Origin: Halostella salina
GTDB taxonomy: Archaea; Halobacteriota; Halobacteria; Halobacteriales; Natronoarchaeaceae
NCBI RefSeq assembly: GCF_003675855.1
Contig: NZ_RCIH01000008.1
Location: 1 to 64,000 of the forward strand
Direction of reading: 5' to 3'
Length of the DNA: 64,000 nt
Made by a program: the position numbers and the translations under genes. Below the pieces are notes generated by a model. It saw only the letters and a list, made by a program, of their open reading frames with translations, was not told where the DNA came from and searched no databases. This document shows positions 51,742 to 60,244 of this stretch, in pieces. Every line of letters starts with the position of its first letter. The first letter of the stretch is position 1.

Positions 51742-53022
51742 ATGCACGAACCGATCCGTGACAGGCTCGTCAGCCTGCGCCGCGGGTTCCACCGCCACCC
51801 CGAACCGGCGTGGCGCGAGTTCTACACCACGCACCGCCTCGTCGAGGAACTGCGGGGAATCGGCGTCGACGAACTCGCCGTCGGGCCCGACGCCTACGAC
51901 CCCGCCGACAGGATGGCGGTTCCCGACGACGACGCGTTCGGACCGTGGATCGACCGGGCGCGGGAGCGCGGCGCGGACGAGGACCTGCTGGAGCGAATGG
52001 CCGGCGGGAACACGGGCGTTGTCGCCGTGCTGGAGCGGGGCGACGGCCCGGCGGTCGGCCTCCGTGTGGACATCGACGGCCTGTTCGTGCAGGAGTCGAC
52101 CGACGACGGCCACCGGCCGGCCGACGAGGGCTTCCGGTCGGGCGTCGACGGAACGATGCACGCCTGCGGCCACGACGTGCACATGACGTGGGGGCTGGCC
52201 GTGCTGGAGGCGGTCAAAGAAAGCGACTTCGAGGGTCGCTTCGTGGTCTTCTTCCAGCCGGCCGAGGAGACGGGCGGCGGCGGGAACCCGATGGCCAGGA
52301 GCCGGTTCGCCGACGGACTCGACTACCTCTTCGCCGCCCACGTCGGGCTCGACCACCCCTCCGGCGAGGTGGTCGCGGGCATCGAGAAACCGCTCGCGAT
52401 GTGCCACGTCGACGTGACGTTCGAGGGCACGTCCGCCCACGCGGGGAAGTCGCCGAACCAGGGCGACAACGCGGTACAGGCGCTCGGGACGGCGATCACG
52501 AACGCCTACGGGATCCCGCGCCACGAGGAGGGAATGACGCGCGTCAACATCGGCCGGGTCGAGGGCGGCACCGCGAGCAACGTGATCGCCGAGCGCGCCC
52601 ACGCCGAGGCGGAGGCCCGCGGCGAGACGACCGAACTGATGGAGTACGCGAAGGGTCGACTCCGCCGCGTCGTCCGCTCGGCCGCGCGGATGCACGGCTG
52701 TTCCGCCGACTTCGACGTGGTCAGCGAGTCGCCACGCGCCGACAGCGACCAGGAACTGGTCGACGTGATCGCCGCGAGCGCGAAGCGCATGGCCGACGTC
52801 GACCGCGTCGTCCCGACCGCTGATTTCGGCGCGAGCGAGGACGCGACCTTCCTCATGGAGCGCGTACAGGAGGCGGGCGGCCTCGCTGCGTACTGCATCA
52901 TCGGCACTGACCACCCGACGAGCCACCACACGCCGACGTTCGACGTGGACGAGGACAGCATCGCCACGGGCGTCTCCCTGTTGACCGAATCGATCCTCGC
53001 GACCGCGGAGGAGCGACCGTGA
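51742..53022 (+). CDS. M20 amidohydrolase (AbgA/AbgB-like)
   Basis: 426-residue di-zinc peptidase of family M20/M40. Metal-binding motifs are MHACGHDVHMTWGLAVLEA and FFQPAEETGGGG (catalytic Glu) with the final His in IIGTDHPTSHHTPTFDVDE. A lid domain (about 210-320) carries FEGTSAHAGKSPNQGDNAVQ. The N-terminus FHRHPEPAWREFYTTHRLVE is as in aminobenzoyl-glutamate hydrolase. Such enzymes release amino acids from N-acyl or aryl-amide conjugates. The ATG at 51742 follows a GTG at 51727 and starts a conserved HEPIRDR. Confidence 0.87.
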   Translation: MHEPIRDRLVSLRRGFHRHPEPAWREFYTTHRLVEELRGIGVDELAVGPDAYDPADRMAVPDDDAFGPWIDRARERGADEDLLERMAGGNTGVVAVLERGDGPAVGLRVDIDGLFVQESTDDGHRPADEGFRSGVDGTMHACGHDVHMTWGLAVLEAVKESDFEGRFVVFFQPAEETGGGGNPMARSRFADGLDYLFAAHVGLDHPSGEVVAGIEKPLAMCHVDVTFEGTSAHAGKSPNQGDNAVQALGTAITNAYGIPRHEEGMTRVNIGRVEGGTASNVIAERAHAEAEARGETTELMEYAKGRLRRVVRSAARMHGCSADFDVVSESPRADSDQELVDVIAASAKRMADVDRVVPTADFGASEDATFLMERVQEAGGLAAYCIIGTDHPTSHHTPTFDVDEDSIATGVSLLTESILATAEERP

Positions 53023-54257
53023 ACGCGGACGACGTGGTCACTGCGGCGGACGTGCGGGCCGCCCGCGACCGCCTCGCCGATGTGGTCCACCGGACCCCGC
53101 TCGACACGTCGACGACGCTGGCCGACCGGAGCGGCGCGGCCGCGGTCGGACTGAAACTGGAGAACGTCCAGCGCACGGGGTCGTTCAAGATCCGCGGCGC
53201 GTACAATCGGATGGCCCAGCTCTCCGCCGAGGAACGCGAGCGCGGCGTCGTCGCGGCGAGCGCCGGCAACCACGCGCAGGGCGTCGCGCTCGCCGGCGAC
53301 CTGCTCGGCGTGGATGCGACGGTGGTCGTCCCCGAGGTGACTCCCGCGGCGAAGATCGAAGCCACGCGCGGCTACGGTGCCGAGGTCGTGGTCGAGGGCG
53401 ACATCTACGAGCGATCCTACGAGCACGCTCTGGACATGGCCGAGCGCGACGATCTGACCTTCGTCCATCCGTTCGACGACGCGGGGATCATCGCCGGACA
53501 GGGTACCGTCGGCCTTGAGATCGCAGAGCAGTTTCCCGACCCGGACACCGTTCTCGTCGCTATCGGCGGGGGCGGCCTCATCTCCGGGATCGCGACCGCG
53601 CTGAAAGCCCGCGACCCGGACGTGCGCGTCGTCGGGGTCCAGCCGGAGGGCGCGGCCCACGCCAAGCCGTCGCTGGAGGCGGGCGAGGTCCGCGAACTCC
53701 CCGGCGTCGACACCGTCGCCGAGGGGATCGCCGACACCCGCCTGCTCGACCGGACCTTCGCCGTGATGAACGAGCGCATCGACGACGTGGTCACCGTCAC
53801 GGACCGCGATCTGGCTGTCGCCGTGACGCTGCTGGCCGAGCGCGCCAAGACCGTGGCCGAGGCGGCGGGAGCGGCACCTGTCGCCGGTCTCCTCTCCGGC
53901 GCGGTCGACGCCGACGGCGAGCGCGTCGCCGCGGTCGTCTCGGGAGGCAACGTGAACCTGAGCGACCACGCCGAACTGACACGGACGGGGCTGCTCGAAC
54001 TCGACCGCTACGCGGAGGCCCGCCTCGCGCTCGACGGCTGGCCGACCGCGCTCGGCACGGTCACGGAGGTGATCGAGGACGAGGGTGCGGAACTCGACAC
54101 CGCCGAGCGCGCCCGCCGCAGCGCCGGCGACGACCCGAACCGGACGCCGCTGACGGTCGGTATCGAGGGTGCCGGTCCGAACCACCTCCATGCGGTACTT
54201 GCCGCCCTCGACGGCGTCGACGGCGTGACCGTGGTCTCGTCGACGCTTGACGAATAA
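53019..54257 (+). CDS. threonine ammonia-lyase-type PLP enzyme with ACT domain
   Basis: 412-residue fold-type II PLP enzyme, overlapping the M20 gene by 4 bp (GTGA). The PLP lysine is in TGSFKIRGAYNRM, the glycine-rich phosphate loop is AIGGGGLISGIATAL, and SAGNHAQGVALAG is a family motif. The C-terminal part (about 325-412) is an ACT-like regulatory domain (TPLTVGIEGAGPNHLHAVL). Known members convert threonine or serine to oxoacid and ammonia; EutB-type relatives act on hydroxyectoine products. Substrate choice is open, and the ectoine-hydrolase-like gene is only 4 kb away. Confidence 0.87.
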   Translation: MNADDVVTAADVRAARDRLADVVHRTPLDTSTTLADRSGAAAVGLKLENVQRTGSFKIRGAYNRMAQLSAEERERGVVAASAGNHAQGVALAGDLLGVDATVVVPEVTPAAKIEATRGYGAEVVVEGDIYERSYEHALDMAERDDLTFVHPFDDAGIIAGQGTVGLEIAEQFPDPDTVLVAIGGGGLISGIATALKARDPDVRVVGVQPEGAAHAKPSLEAGEVRELPGVDTVAEGIADTRLLDRTFAVMNERIDDVVTVTDRDLAVAVTLLAERAKTVAEAAGAAPVAGLLSGAVDADGERVAAVVSGGNVNLSDHAELTRTGLLELDRYAEARLALDGWPTALGTVTEVIEDEGAELDTAERARRSAGDDPNRTPLTVGIEGAGPNHLHAVLAALDGVDGVTVVSSTLDE

Positions 54258-54352
54258 CCGACCGTCACGGTCGCCGCCGGGGCGGCCAGTTTTCGCTGTA
54301 TCAAAACACCCATCCCTCTCTACGCTGAATGGGTCGCTATCCACCCGTCCCC

Positions 54353-55465
54353 ATGACCCAGAAACGCGAGTACACCGGCGATTACGACGACAAGACCCTG
54401 TACATCCCCGGCCCGACGGAGGTCCGCGAGGACGTCATCGACGCGATGAGCGAGCCGATGTTCGGCCACCGGATGGACCGGATGACGGACCTGTACACCA
54501 CCATCGTCGAGGACACGAAGGCGTTCCTCGGCACCGACAACGAGGTCGTTATCCTCACCGCCTCCGGGACCGAGTTCTGGGAGGCGTCGACGCTCAACCT
54601 CGTCGACGAAAACATCCTCGTGCCGACCTGCGGGAGCTTCAGCGAGCGCCATGCCAACGTCGCCGAACGGCTCGGCAAGGACGTCGACCGGCTGGAGTAC
54701 GACTGGGGCGAGGCGATCAAGCCGGAGGACATCCGCGCCGAACTGGAGGCAAGCGACGAGGGGTACGACGTGGTCGCCACCGTGATGAACGAGAGTTCGA
54801 CGGGCGTCCGGAACCCCATCGAGGAAATCGGCGACGTGGTCGCCGAGTACCCGGACACCTACTTCGTCGTCGACGCCGTCTCCGCGCTCGGCGGGGACTA
54901 CGTCGACATCGACGCCCACGGGATCGACGTCATCTTCGCCTCCACGCAGAAGGCCTTCGCCATGCCGCCCGGGCTGGCGGTCTGTGTCGTCAGCGACGAG
55001 GCCTACGAGCGCGAACTCGAGAAGGAGTCGGCGTCGTGGTACGGCGGCTTCCAGCGCACTATCGACTACTACGAGCGGAAGGGGCAGACCCACTCGACGC
55101 CCGCCATCCCGATCATGCTCGCCTACCGCAAGCAGATGAAACACATGCTGGACGAGGGTCACGAGGTCCGTAGCGAACGCCACCGCGAGATGGCCGAGTA
55201 CACCCGCGACTGGGCGCGGGAGCATTTCGACGTGTTCCCCGAGGACGGGTACGAATCGCAGACGGTGAGCTGCATCGAGAACACACAGGGCATCGACGTC
55301 GCCGCCACCATCGAGCAGGTGTCCGCGGAGTACGACTTCGCGTTCTCGAACGGCTACGGCTCACAGCTCGGCGAGAAGACGTTCCGCATCGGCCACATGG
55401 GCGAACACGACGTGGAGAGCATCCGGGCGCTGACCGACGCCATCGAAGACGTGGCCGACCTGTAG
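54353..55465 (+). CDS. class V aminotransferase (serine-pyruvate/alanine-glyoxylate type)
   Basis: 370 residues. The PLP lysine is in FASTQKAFAMPPGLAV; the aspartate contacting the pyridine nitrogen is in FVVDAVSALGGDYVD. The N-terminus (YIPGPTEVREDVIDAMSEPMFGHR) is the hallmark of the alanine-glyoxylate/serine-pyruvate group. These transfer amino groups between alanine, serine, glyoxylate or aspartate. It lies after the threonine ammonia-lyase gene with a 95-bp gap, in the same direction. The ATG at 54353 starts MTQKREYTG; an upstream one adds eight unrelated residues. Confidence 0.9.
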   Translation: MTQKREYTGDYDDKTLYIPGPTEVREDVIDAMSEPMFGHRMDRMTDLYTTIVEDTKAFLGTDNEVVILTASGTEFWEASTLNLVDENILVPTCGSFSERHANVAERLGKDVDRLEYDWGEAIKPEDIRAELEASDEGYDVVATVMNESSTGVRNPIEEIGDVVAEYPDTYFVVDAVSALGGDYVDIDAHGIDVIFASTQKAFAMPPGLAVCVVSDEAYERELEKESASWYGGFQRTIDYYERKGQTHSTPAIPIMLAYRKQMKHMLDEGHEVRSERHREMAEYTRDWAREHFDVFPEDGYESQTVSCIENTQGIDVAATIEQVSAEYDFAFSNGYGSQLGEKTFRIGHMGEHDVESIRALTDAIEDVADL

Positions 55466-55568
55466 GCGACCGACTGGTTCTTCGACCGCCGCGGGCCGGT
55501 CGCGGTCAGTCAGGCACAGCGACGATCTGACTGTCTTCTACCGAACCCTGTGGTCGGCCGGGTCCGAG

Positions 55569-56123
55569 TCAGGGAGAATCGCCGTCGGCCGCGCCTCGGA
55601 CTGTGTCGTCTAACTCGTACCCGAAGGCAGCGTCCAGGATCGCAAGCGTCTGTCCTGCGCCGACCAGCACGAGTCCGGCGACCGGTAACAGGGGCGCAGT
55701 ACCGAACAGCCCGAGAGCGTACCCTCCCGCCCCGACTACGCACGCAGCCACGCCGCCAAAGTACACCCACCCCCGTTCGGACACCTGCCGTCCGGTGTCG
55801 ACGAACCCGACGGCGGGCAGGAGCATCCAGCTGAATAGTGCGACGCCCTGGAGGATCGGTCCGACTGACCCGACACGGAAGCCGACCGCACCGACCACCG
55901 TCGCGACGAACCCCGCGACGATAACTGCCCACCACGTGTGGAGAACGCCCTCACGCATGTCCGGGCGGCCGGTCACAGCGAACCCCGCCAGCAGGGTGGC
56001 CATCACGATGTGGGCGATAAACAGCGTGGACGTCGTGACGACTTCGAGATGTGCGGCTGTCACGAACCCCCATGCAAGCGGTATCAACACCACCGGACCG
56101 AACTCACGAGCCTGCCGGAACAT
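55569..56123 (-). CDS. small integral membrane protein, unknown
   Basis: 184 residues with five or six hydrophobic helices, for example FGPVVLIPLAWGFVTAAHL, TSTLFIAHIVMATLLAGFAV, WAVIVAGFVATVVGAVGF and ACVVGAGGYALGLFGTAPLL. The C-terminal 25 residues are polar and acidic (ELDDTVRGAADGDSP). No family is recognised. Composition is in line with neighbours. It may sit in the cytoplasmic membrane; role unknown. Confidence 0.72.
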   Translation of the reverse strand: MFRQAREFGPVVLIPLAWGFVTAAHLEVVTTSTLFIAHIVMATLLAGFAVTGRPDMREGVLHTWWAVIVAGFVATVVGAVGFRVGSVGPILQGVALFSWMLLPAVGFVDTGRQVSERGWVYFGGVAACVVGAGGYALGLFGTAPLLPVAGLVLVGAGQTLAILDAAFGYELDDTVRGAADGDSP

Positions 56124-56342
56124 AGTTGATCGGACTCGTAGCGGATCTAAAGAGGTTTGTCACGTGGTTACAGGCAGACGCGTTGCGGTCGGGGCTACGC
56201 TTTCGGTGGCGCAACGAGGTGACCTCAACCAGCATCCCGCACCGACACGCTGTCGGCGTTCGTCTCGCCCCGTTCGACTGGGTCGATATCTTGGACGGCG
56301 TCCAGTCGGTGTCTCCGTATCGTACCGGAGGCGTGTCCCGAC

Positions 56343-56810
56343 TCACTCCAGTGGCTGGGCGTATTCGACCTGTTTCGGTCGGAAGTCAGCCTCTCGGTAG
56401 AAGCGACGCGCATCGTCGTTCCGCCACTCACAGGCGACTTTGAGGTGGTCGCACCCTCGCTCGCGGGCCATCGCTTTCACGCGTTCGATGACTGCCGTCC
56501 CGTGTCCACGGTTTCGTCGGCCGTCGTCGACGTAGAGGTCCACGATGCGGAGGTAGTGTGAATACTGTCGCGTCGGGTGGTGGCCTTCCCGGAGCGTGAC
56601 GTAGCCGATGGTCTCGTCGTCGTGAACGACGAGATAGACGGTGACCGCCTCGTCGTCGAGATGCTCGCGGAAGCCATTCTCGACGACAGCGGCGGTGTCC
56701 GTGTCGACGAGCTCGTTCAACTCGTCGAGGGATTCCACCGACTCCGCGAGGGAATGCCAGCGATCGACGAGGGCGTCGAGGTCTTCGGCCGTGGCTTCGA
56801 CGAGGTCCAT
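56343..56810 (-). CDS. GNAT family N-acetyltransferase
   Basis: 155-residue GNAT-fold enzyme. The acetyl-CoA-binding motif A is VDLYVDDGRRNRGHGTAVIE (R-N-R-G-H-G-T), followed by LKVACEWRNDDARRFYREAD, the usual motif B. It should acetylate an amine or amino acid from acetyl-CoA. The first 35 codons and about 25 bp upstream are duplicated as a remnant at 44901-45005. Transcription is divergent or independent of its neighbours. The substrate is unknown. Confidence 0.9.
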   Translation of the reverse strand: MDLVEATAEDLDALVDRWHSLAESVESLDELNELVDTDTAAVVENGFREHLDDEAVTVYLVVHDDETIGYVTLREGHHPTRQYSHYLRIVDLYVDDGRRNRGHGTAVIERVKAMARERGCDHLKVACEWRNDDARRFYREADFRPKQVEYAQPLE

Positions 56811-56835
56811 GCGCCGAGTCCCGGGCGCACGTTCT

Positions 56836-57651
56836 TTAGACTACAGTTTCGGCATCGGCGAAGAAGTCCCGCTTCGCCCGTTTGGCCGCCGGCCCCTCTG
56901 AAACGAGTCCGGGCGTCGATGCGGGGTCAGTGAATCGGTCGGGATCCGGGGAGCGTGAATCGAGTATTTCGGCGAACGTCGACCCGTTTCTCCCTGTAAT
57001 ATGGACGAACCCACCGTACTGACGCTGCTCGAACGGGGTCGTCTCCGGATCCGGAAACGCGTCTCGGATGCAATCGACGTTCCTGTCGAGGTATTCCGCA
57101 GCTGCGTGCTGTGAGTACTGACAATCGGCGTAAAGCTGCTTCTGATTGTGTTCGTCGAGGTCGGCCCCGACGTGTTTGGCCGACTCGTACCGCACTGCTT
57201 CGGAACCGATATCGCCGGTGAGGAAACTCAGATTGACAGTGAAACAGTCCGGATACCGCAGAATCACCAGAAAGAAAAACTCCTCGTCGACGGTGTATCG
57301 TTCCTGCAAGCGATAGTAGCACTCCAGATAGTACGCCGCGAGTGCTCCGATCCAGTCATCTCGCTCGCCGTCGAGATACGCGGTTGCGACATCGTAGTAG
57401 TTCTCCCCAGCGACCTGTTGCAGGCGGTGCTCGAAGCTCCGTCTCATTTCGGCCAACTCGTCCTCGTACACCTCCGTTACCGGGACGTCCGGGTCGTCGA
57501 GTAACTTGCTCTTTCGGTCGCCAGCGGCCGCAATCCGCATCATGTTTTCGTGGAGGGACCGCTCCGCCGCAACGTCTGGAAGCGGGATCCGAACTGCCTG
57601 CTGGCGCAGGATTTCCGCCCCGGACTTCAGACGCTCTCGCCACTCACTCAT
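56836..57651 (-). CDS. hypothetical protein of 271 residues
   Basis: No family is recognised. The N-terminus is helical and charged (MSEWRERLKSGAEILRQQAV, then EVYEDELAEMRRSFEHRLQQ), followed by an aromatic-rich central region (about residues 100-145: ALAAYYLECYYRLQERYTV, EEFFFLVILRYPDCFTVNLS). The C-terminus has FVHITGRNGSTFAEI and ends in a charged tail. There is no signal peptide. Codon usage and acidic bias are consistent with a true gene. It could be cytosolic and belong to an accessory set; its role is not known. Confidence 0.7.
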   Translation of the reverse strand: MSEWRERLKSGAEILRQQAVRIPLPDVAAERSLHENMMRIAAAGDRKSKLLDDPDVPVTEVYEDELAEMRRSFEHRLQQVAGENYYDVATAYLDGERDDWIGALAAYYLECYYRLQERYTVDEEFFFLVILRYPDCFTVNLSFLTGDIGSEAVRYESAKHVGADLDEHNQKQLYADCQYSQHAAAEYLDRNVDCIRDAFPDPETTPFEQRQYGGFVHITGRNGSTFAEILDSRSPDPDRFTDPASTPGLVSEGPAAKRAKRDFFADAETVV

Positions 57652-58046
57652 TGCCTTTTGAGTGCTTGCTCACATGTATTAATCGTTCGGAGGCGACCGT
57701 GGATGGGCCCCAGGGGACGAGTTGATATCCGGAAAGGGCACGGTGGCCTGAAACTACACTTCACGGACGCTCCCCTGACAGTACTCGACAATTCCTCTTT
57801 TTCACGCTTAGACTCGGTGAGTTGCCGTCATCACACAGTAGACCCCTTGCGATTCACTGAGGTGGACCGCGACGACGGACGATCCATCCGCCGTGACCCG
57901 GATACTACAACCATAGCTCCTCCGTTCGAACTGGTGGATCCCGCGCGTTCAGGCGGGTCCTCCGTCCAGAACCCGCTTATCCACGGCGTTTGTGTTGGCC
58001 GTTTCATAACTATCATATGATATGAGTCGGATTTACCGCGTAGCGA
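57652..58046. other. gene-free region upstream of the SufS-SufU fusion gene
   Basis: 395 bp, moderately AT-rich toward the end. A hairpin GGATCCCGC/GCGGGTCC (57936-57944 and 57953-57960, one bulge) and the palindrome at 58011-58022 are the only structures seen. No convincing coding frame is present. Confidence 0.5.
58011..58022. promoter_or_regulatory. perfect 12-bp palindrome TATCATATGATA before the sufSU gene
   Basis: TATCATATGATA is its own reverse complement and ends 25 bp before the ATG at 58047. It overlaps the position expected for the TATA box, so a regulator bound here could block initiation. A TATA role alone is the alternative. Confidence 0.5.
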
Positions 58047-59681
58047 ATGCACTGTGACATTCCTTCGATACGCGAGGACTTCCCGGTACTGGACCGTGAA
58101 GTTGCGGATTTACAACTAACGTACTTCGACAACGCTGCGACGACCCAGACGCCAAAGCAGGTGTACCGCGTTTTCGAGGAGTTCTACAGCGAGTACAACG
58201 CCAACATCCATCGTGGGATCCACACGTTAAGCCACGAGGCATCGGTCGCCTACGAGAAGGCCCACGACAAAGCAGCCGAGTTCATCGGTGCAAGCGGGGG
58301 TCGAAAGGAGCTGATATTCACGAAAAACACCACCGAGAGCATCAATCTCGTCGCATACGGATTGGGATTGAACGAACTCGACGCCGACGACGTGATCGTC
58401 ACGACCGAAATGGAGCATCATGCCACGCTGGTCACGTGGCAGCAGGTCGCCAAAGAGACCGGCGCAGATATCCGATACGTCGAGGTCACCGAGGACGGCC
58501 ACCTGGATATGGAACACGCGAAGGGGGTGATCGGTGACGATACGGCGATCGTTGTTGCTGCACACGTGTCGAACGTCCTCGGAACGATCAATCCCATCCC
58601 GGAACTCGCCGAACTGGCCCACGAAAACGACGCCTATATCCTCGTCGACGGAGCCCAGTCGGCACCCACCCGCCCCGTTGATGTCGAAGCGCTGGATGTC
58701 GACTTCTTCACGTTCTCGGGGCACAAGATGGCTGGCCCGACTGGTATCGGCGGCCTGTACGGGAAACAGCATCTCCTCGAGGAAATGGACCCGTTCCTCT
58801 ACGGGGGAGAGATGATCCAGCACGTCTCGCTCCGCGATGCAACGTGGAACGACCTGCCGTGGAAATTCGAGGCTGGCACCCCGCCGATCGCGGAAGGGAT
58901 CGCACTCGGCGCGGCGATCGATTATCTCGAAGATATCGGCATGGAAGCCGTTCGTCGCCACGAAAACGAACTGGCTCAATACACACTGGAACAGCTGGAA
59001 CGCCGGGACGACGTCGAAACCTACGGGCCGCCACCCGGGACGGAACGCTCGGGTCTCGTAGCGTTCAACATCGACGGGGTCCACGGCCACGACGTATCTT
59101 CGCTACTGAACGACCGCGGCATTGCCGTTCGGGCTGGTGACCACTGCACGCAACCACTGCACGATGCGCTCGATATACCGGGATCGGTCCGTGCGTCGTT
59201 CTATATCTACAACACCAAAGACGAGATCGACCGACTGCTGCACGCTCTGGATACGGCGGCTGCTGATCTTCCCCAGTATCTCGCATCCGACCGATATCAC
59301 GACAGCATCGCTGAGCATTATCGGCAGCCGCACAACTGTACGATGGACGACGAGCCGACGTTCCTGATTTCGTATCAGGAGATGACCTGTGGGGACCAAG
59401 CACAGTTCGCCGTACGGGTAACTGAGAGCGGACGGATCGAAAAACTCAGCTTCGAGACTGAGAGCTGTGCAGTCAGCCAAGCTGTGGCAAGTATTCTGGC
59501 GACCTATCTGGAGGGTCAGCAACTCGAAAACGTAGCAGAACGGGACGATATCATCGGGGATCTGATCGATGGCCAGTTCCCGGAACTCCGGCACGACTGC
59601 GTTGTCGGACCGGAAGAAGTGATCAAAGAAGGAATCAGAGCCAAGCTCGATCAAGCAACGGACCCAACAGGTCTCGAGTGA
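58047..59681 (+). CDS. SufS-type cysteine desulfurase fused to a SufU/IscU-like domain
   Basis: 544 residues. The first 400 are a group II cysteine desulfurase: FDNAATTQTPKQ (about 27), PLP lysine K227 in TFSGHKMAGPTG, and the active-site Cys367 in AGDHCTQPLHDALD. The last 140 residues are a SufU-like domain, with C448 and D450 in MTCGDQAQF, C474 in ESCAVSQAVASIL and C518 in LRHDCVVGPEEV, the three-Cys-plus-Asp site of SufU. SufS and SufU are normally separate partners; SufU takes the persulfide on zinc. The DUF302 gene follows 7 bp later. It could serve sulfur transfer to Fe-S clusters or thiolation. Confidence 0.9.
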   Translation: MHCDIPSIREDFPVLDREVADLQLTYFDNAATTQTPKQVYRVFEEFYSEYNANIHRGIHTLSHEASVAYEKAHDKAAEFIGASGGRKELIFTKNTTESINLVAYGLGLNELDADDVIVTTEMEHHATLVTWQQVAKETGADIRYVEVTEDGHLDMEHAKGVIGDDTAIVVAAHVSNVLGTINPIPELAELAHENDAYILVDGAQSAPTRPVDVEALDVDFFTFSGHKMAGPTGIGGLYGKQHLLEEMDPFLYGGEMIQHVSLRDATWNDLPWKFEAGTPPIAEGIALGAAIDYLEDIGMEAVRRHENELAQYTLEQLERRDDVETYGPPPGTERSGLVAFNIDGVHGHDVSSLLNDRGIAVRAGDHCTQPLHDALDIPGSVRASFYIYNTKDEIDRLLHALDTAAADLPQYLASDRYHDSIAEHYRQPHNCTMDDEPTFLISYQEMTCGDQAQFAVRVTESGRIEKLSFETESCAVSQAVASILATYLEGQQLENVAERDDIIGDLIDGQFPELRHDCVVGPEEVIKEGIRAKLDQATDPTGLE

Positions 59682-59688
59682 TCGAACC

Positions 59689-60102
59689 ATGACTGTACCT
59701 GCCAATAGCGCATACACGATCGACAGATCGGTGGAGGGCTCGTTCGAGGGAGTCGTCGACCAGACGACTGACGCGCTTGCTGAGGAGGGATTCGGTGTCC
59801 TCTGTGACATCGACGTGCAGCACAAATTCGAGGAGAAACTGGACGAGGAGTTCCCACGCTATCGAATTCTCGGCGCGTGCAACCCGCCGCTTGCTCACCA
59901 GGCACTCGATGAGGAATTCCTGCTGGGTACGTTGCTTCCCTGTAACGTGATCGTCTACGAGATGGGGGACGGCAGTGTTGGTGTGAGTGCCGTCGATCCC
60001 GAAACGATGCTGTCCGTGGTCGACGACAGTGACCTCGATGTGATCGCGACCGAGGTCAAAACGCGACTCCAGAACGTCTTGAATGCGCTCCCGGCTGCCT
60101 GA
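59689..60102 (+). CDS. DUF302 family protein
   Basis: 137-residue DUF302 protein. The family signature is visible as RYRILGACNPPLAHQALDEE, followed by GTLLPCNVIVYEMGDGS and VSAVDPETMLS. DUF302 members have been linked to sulfur metabolism and gas or heme binding in other organisms, but the biochemical role is unclear. It is 7 bp downstream of the sufSU fusion gene and surely co-transcribed, which suggests sulfur trafficking or Fe-S work. Confidence 0.88.
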   Translation: MTVPANSAYTIDRSVEGSFEGVVDQTTDALAEEGFGVLCDIDVQHKFEEKLDEEFPRYRILGACNPPLAHQALDEEFLLGTLLPCNVIVYEMGDGSVGVSAVDPETMLSVVDDSDLDVIATEVKTRLQNVLNALPAA

Positions 60103-60244
60103 TCGAAGTCTCGACGAGAAAGAGCGTCTCGGCATGACCTGTCGACGCCGCTTCCCCGGACTCGAACGAACCGGAGCGGTCCCGTCTCCATAACGGTCTG
60201 AGCCGGGTCCAGCTACACCCCGGGTCGCCGTCGACGAGCCGTGA

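Noticed and set aside
52506-54344. A 612-codon minus-strand open frame opposite the M20 and threonine ammonia-lyase genes
   Set aside because: It is an antisense frame with no recognisable domain, while both plus-strand genes carry intact catalytic motifs.
56126-56443. A 105-codon plus-strand frame between the membrane protein and GNAT genes
   Set aside because: It overlaps the end of the GNAT gene, has no recognisable motif and its composition differs from neighbouring proteins.
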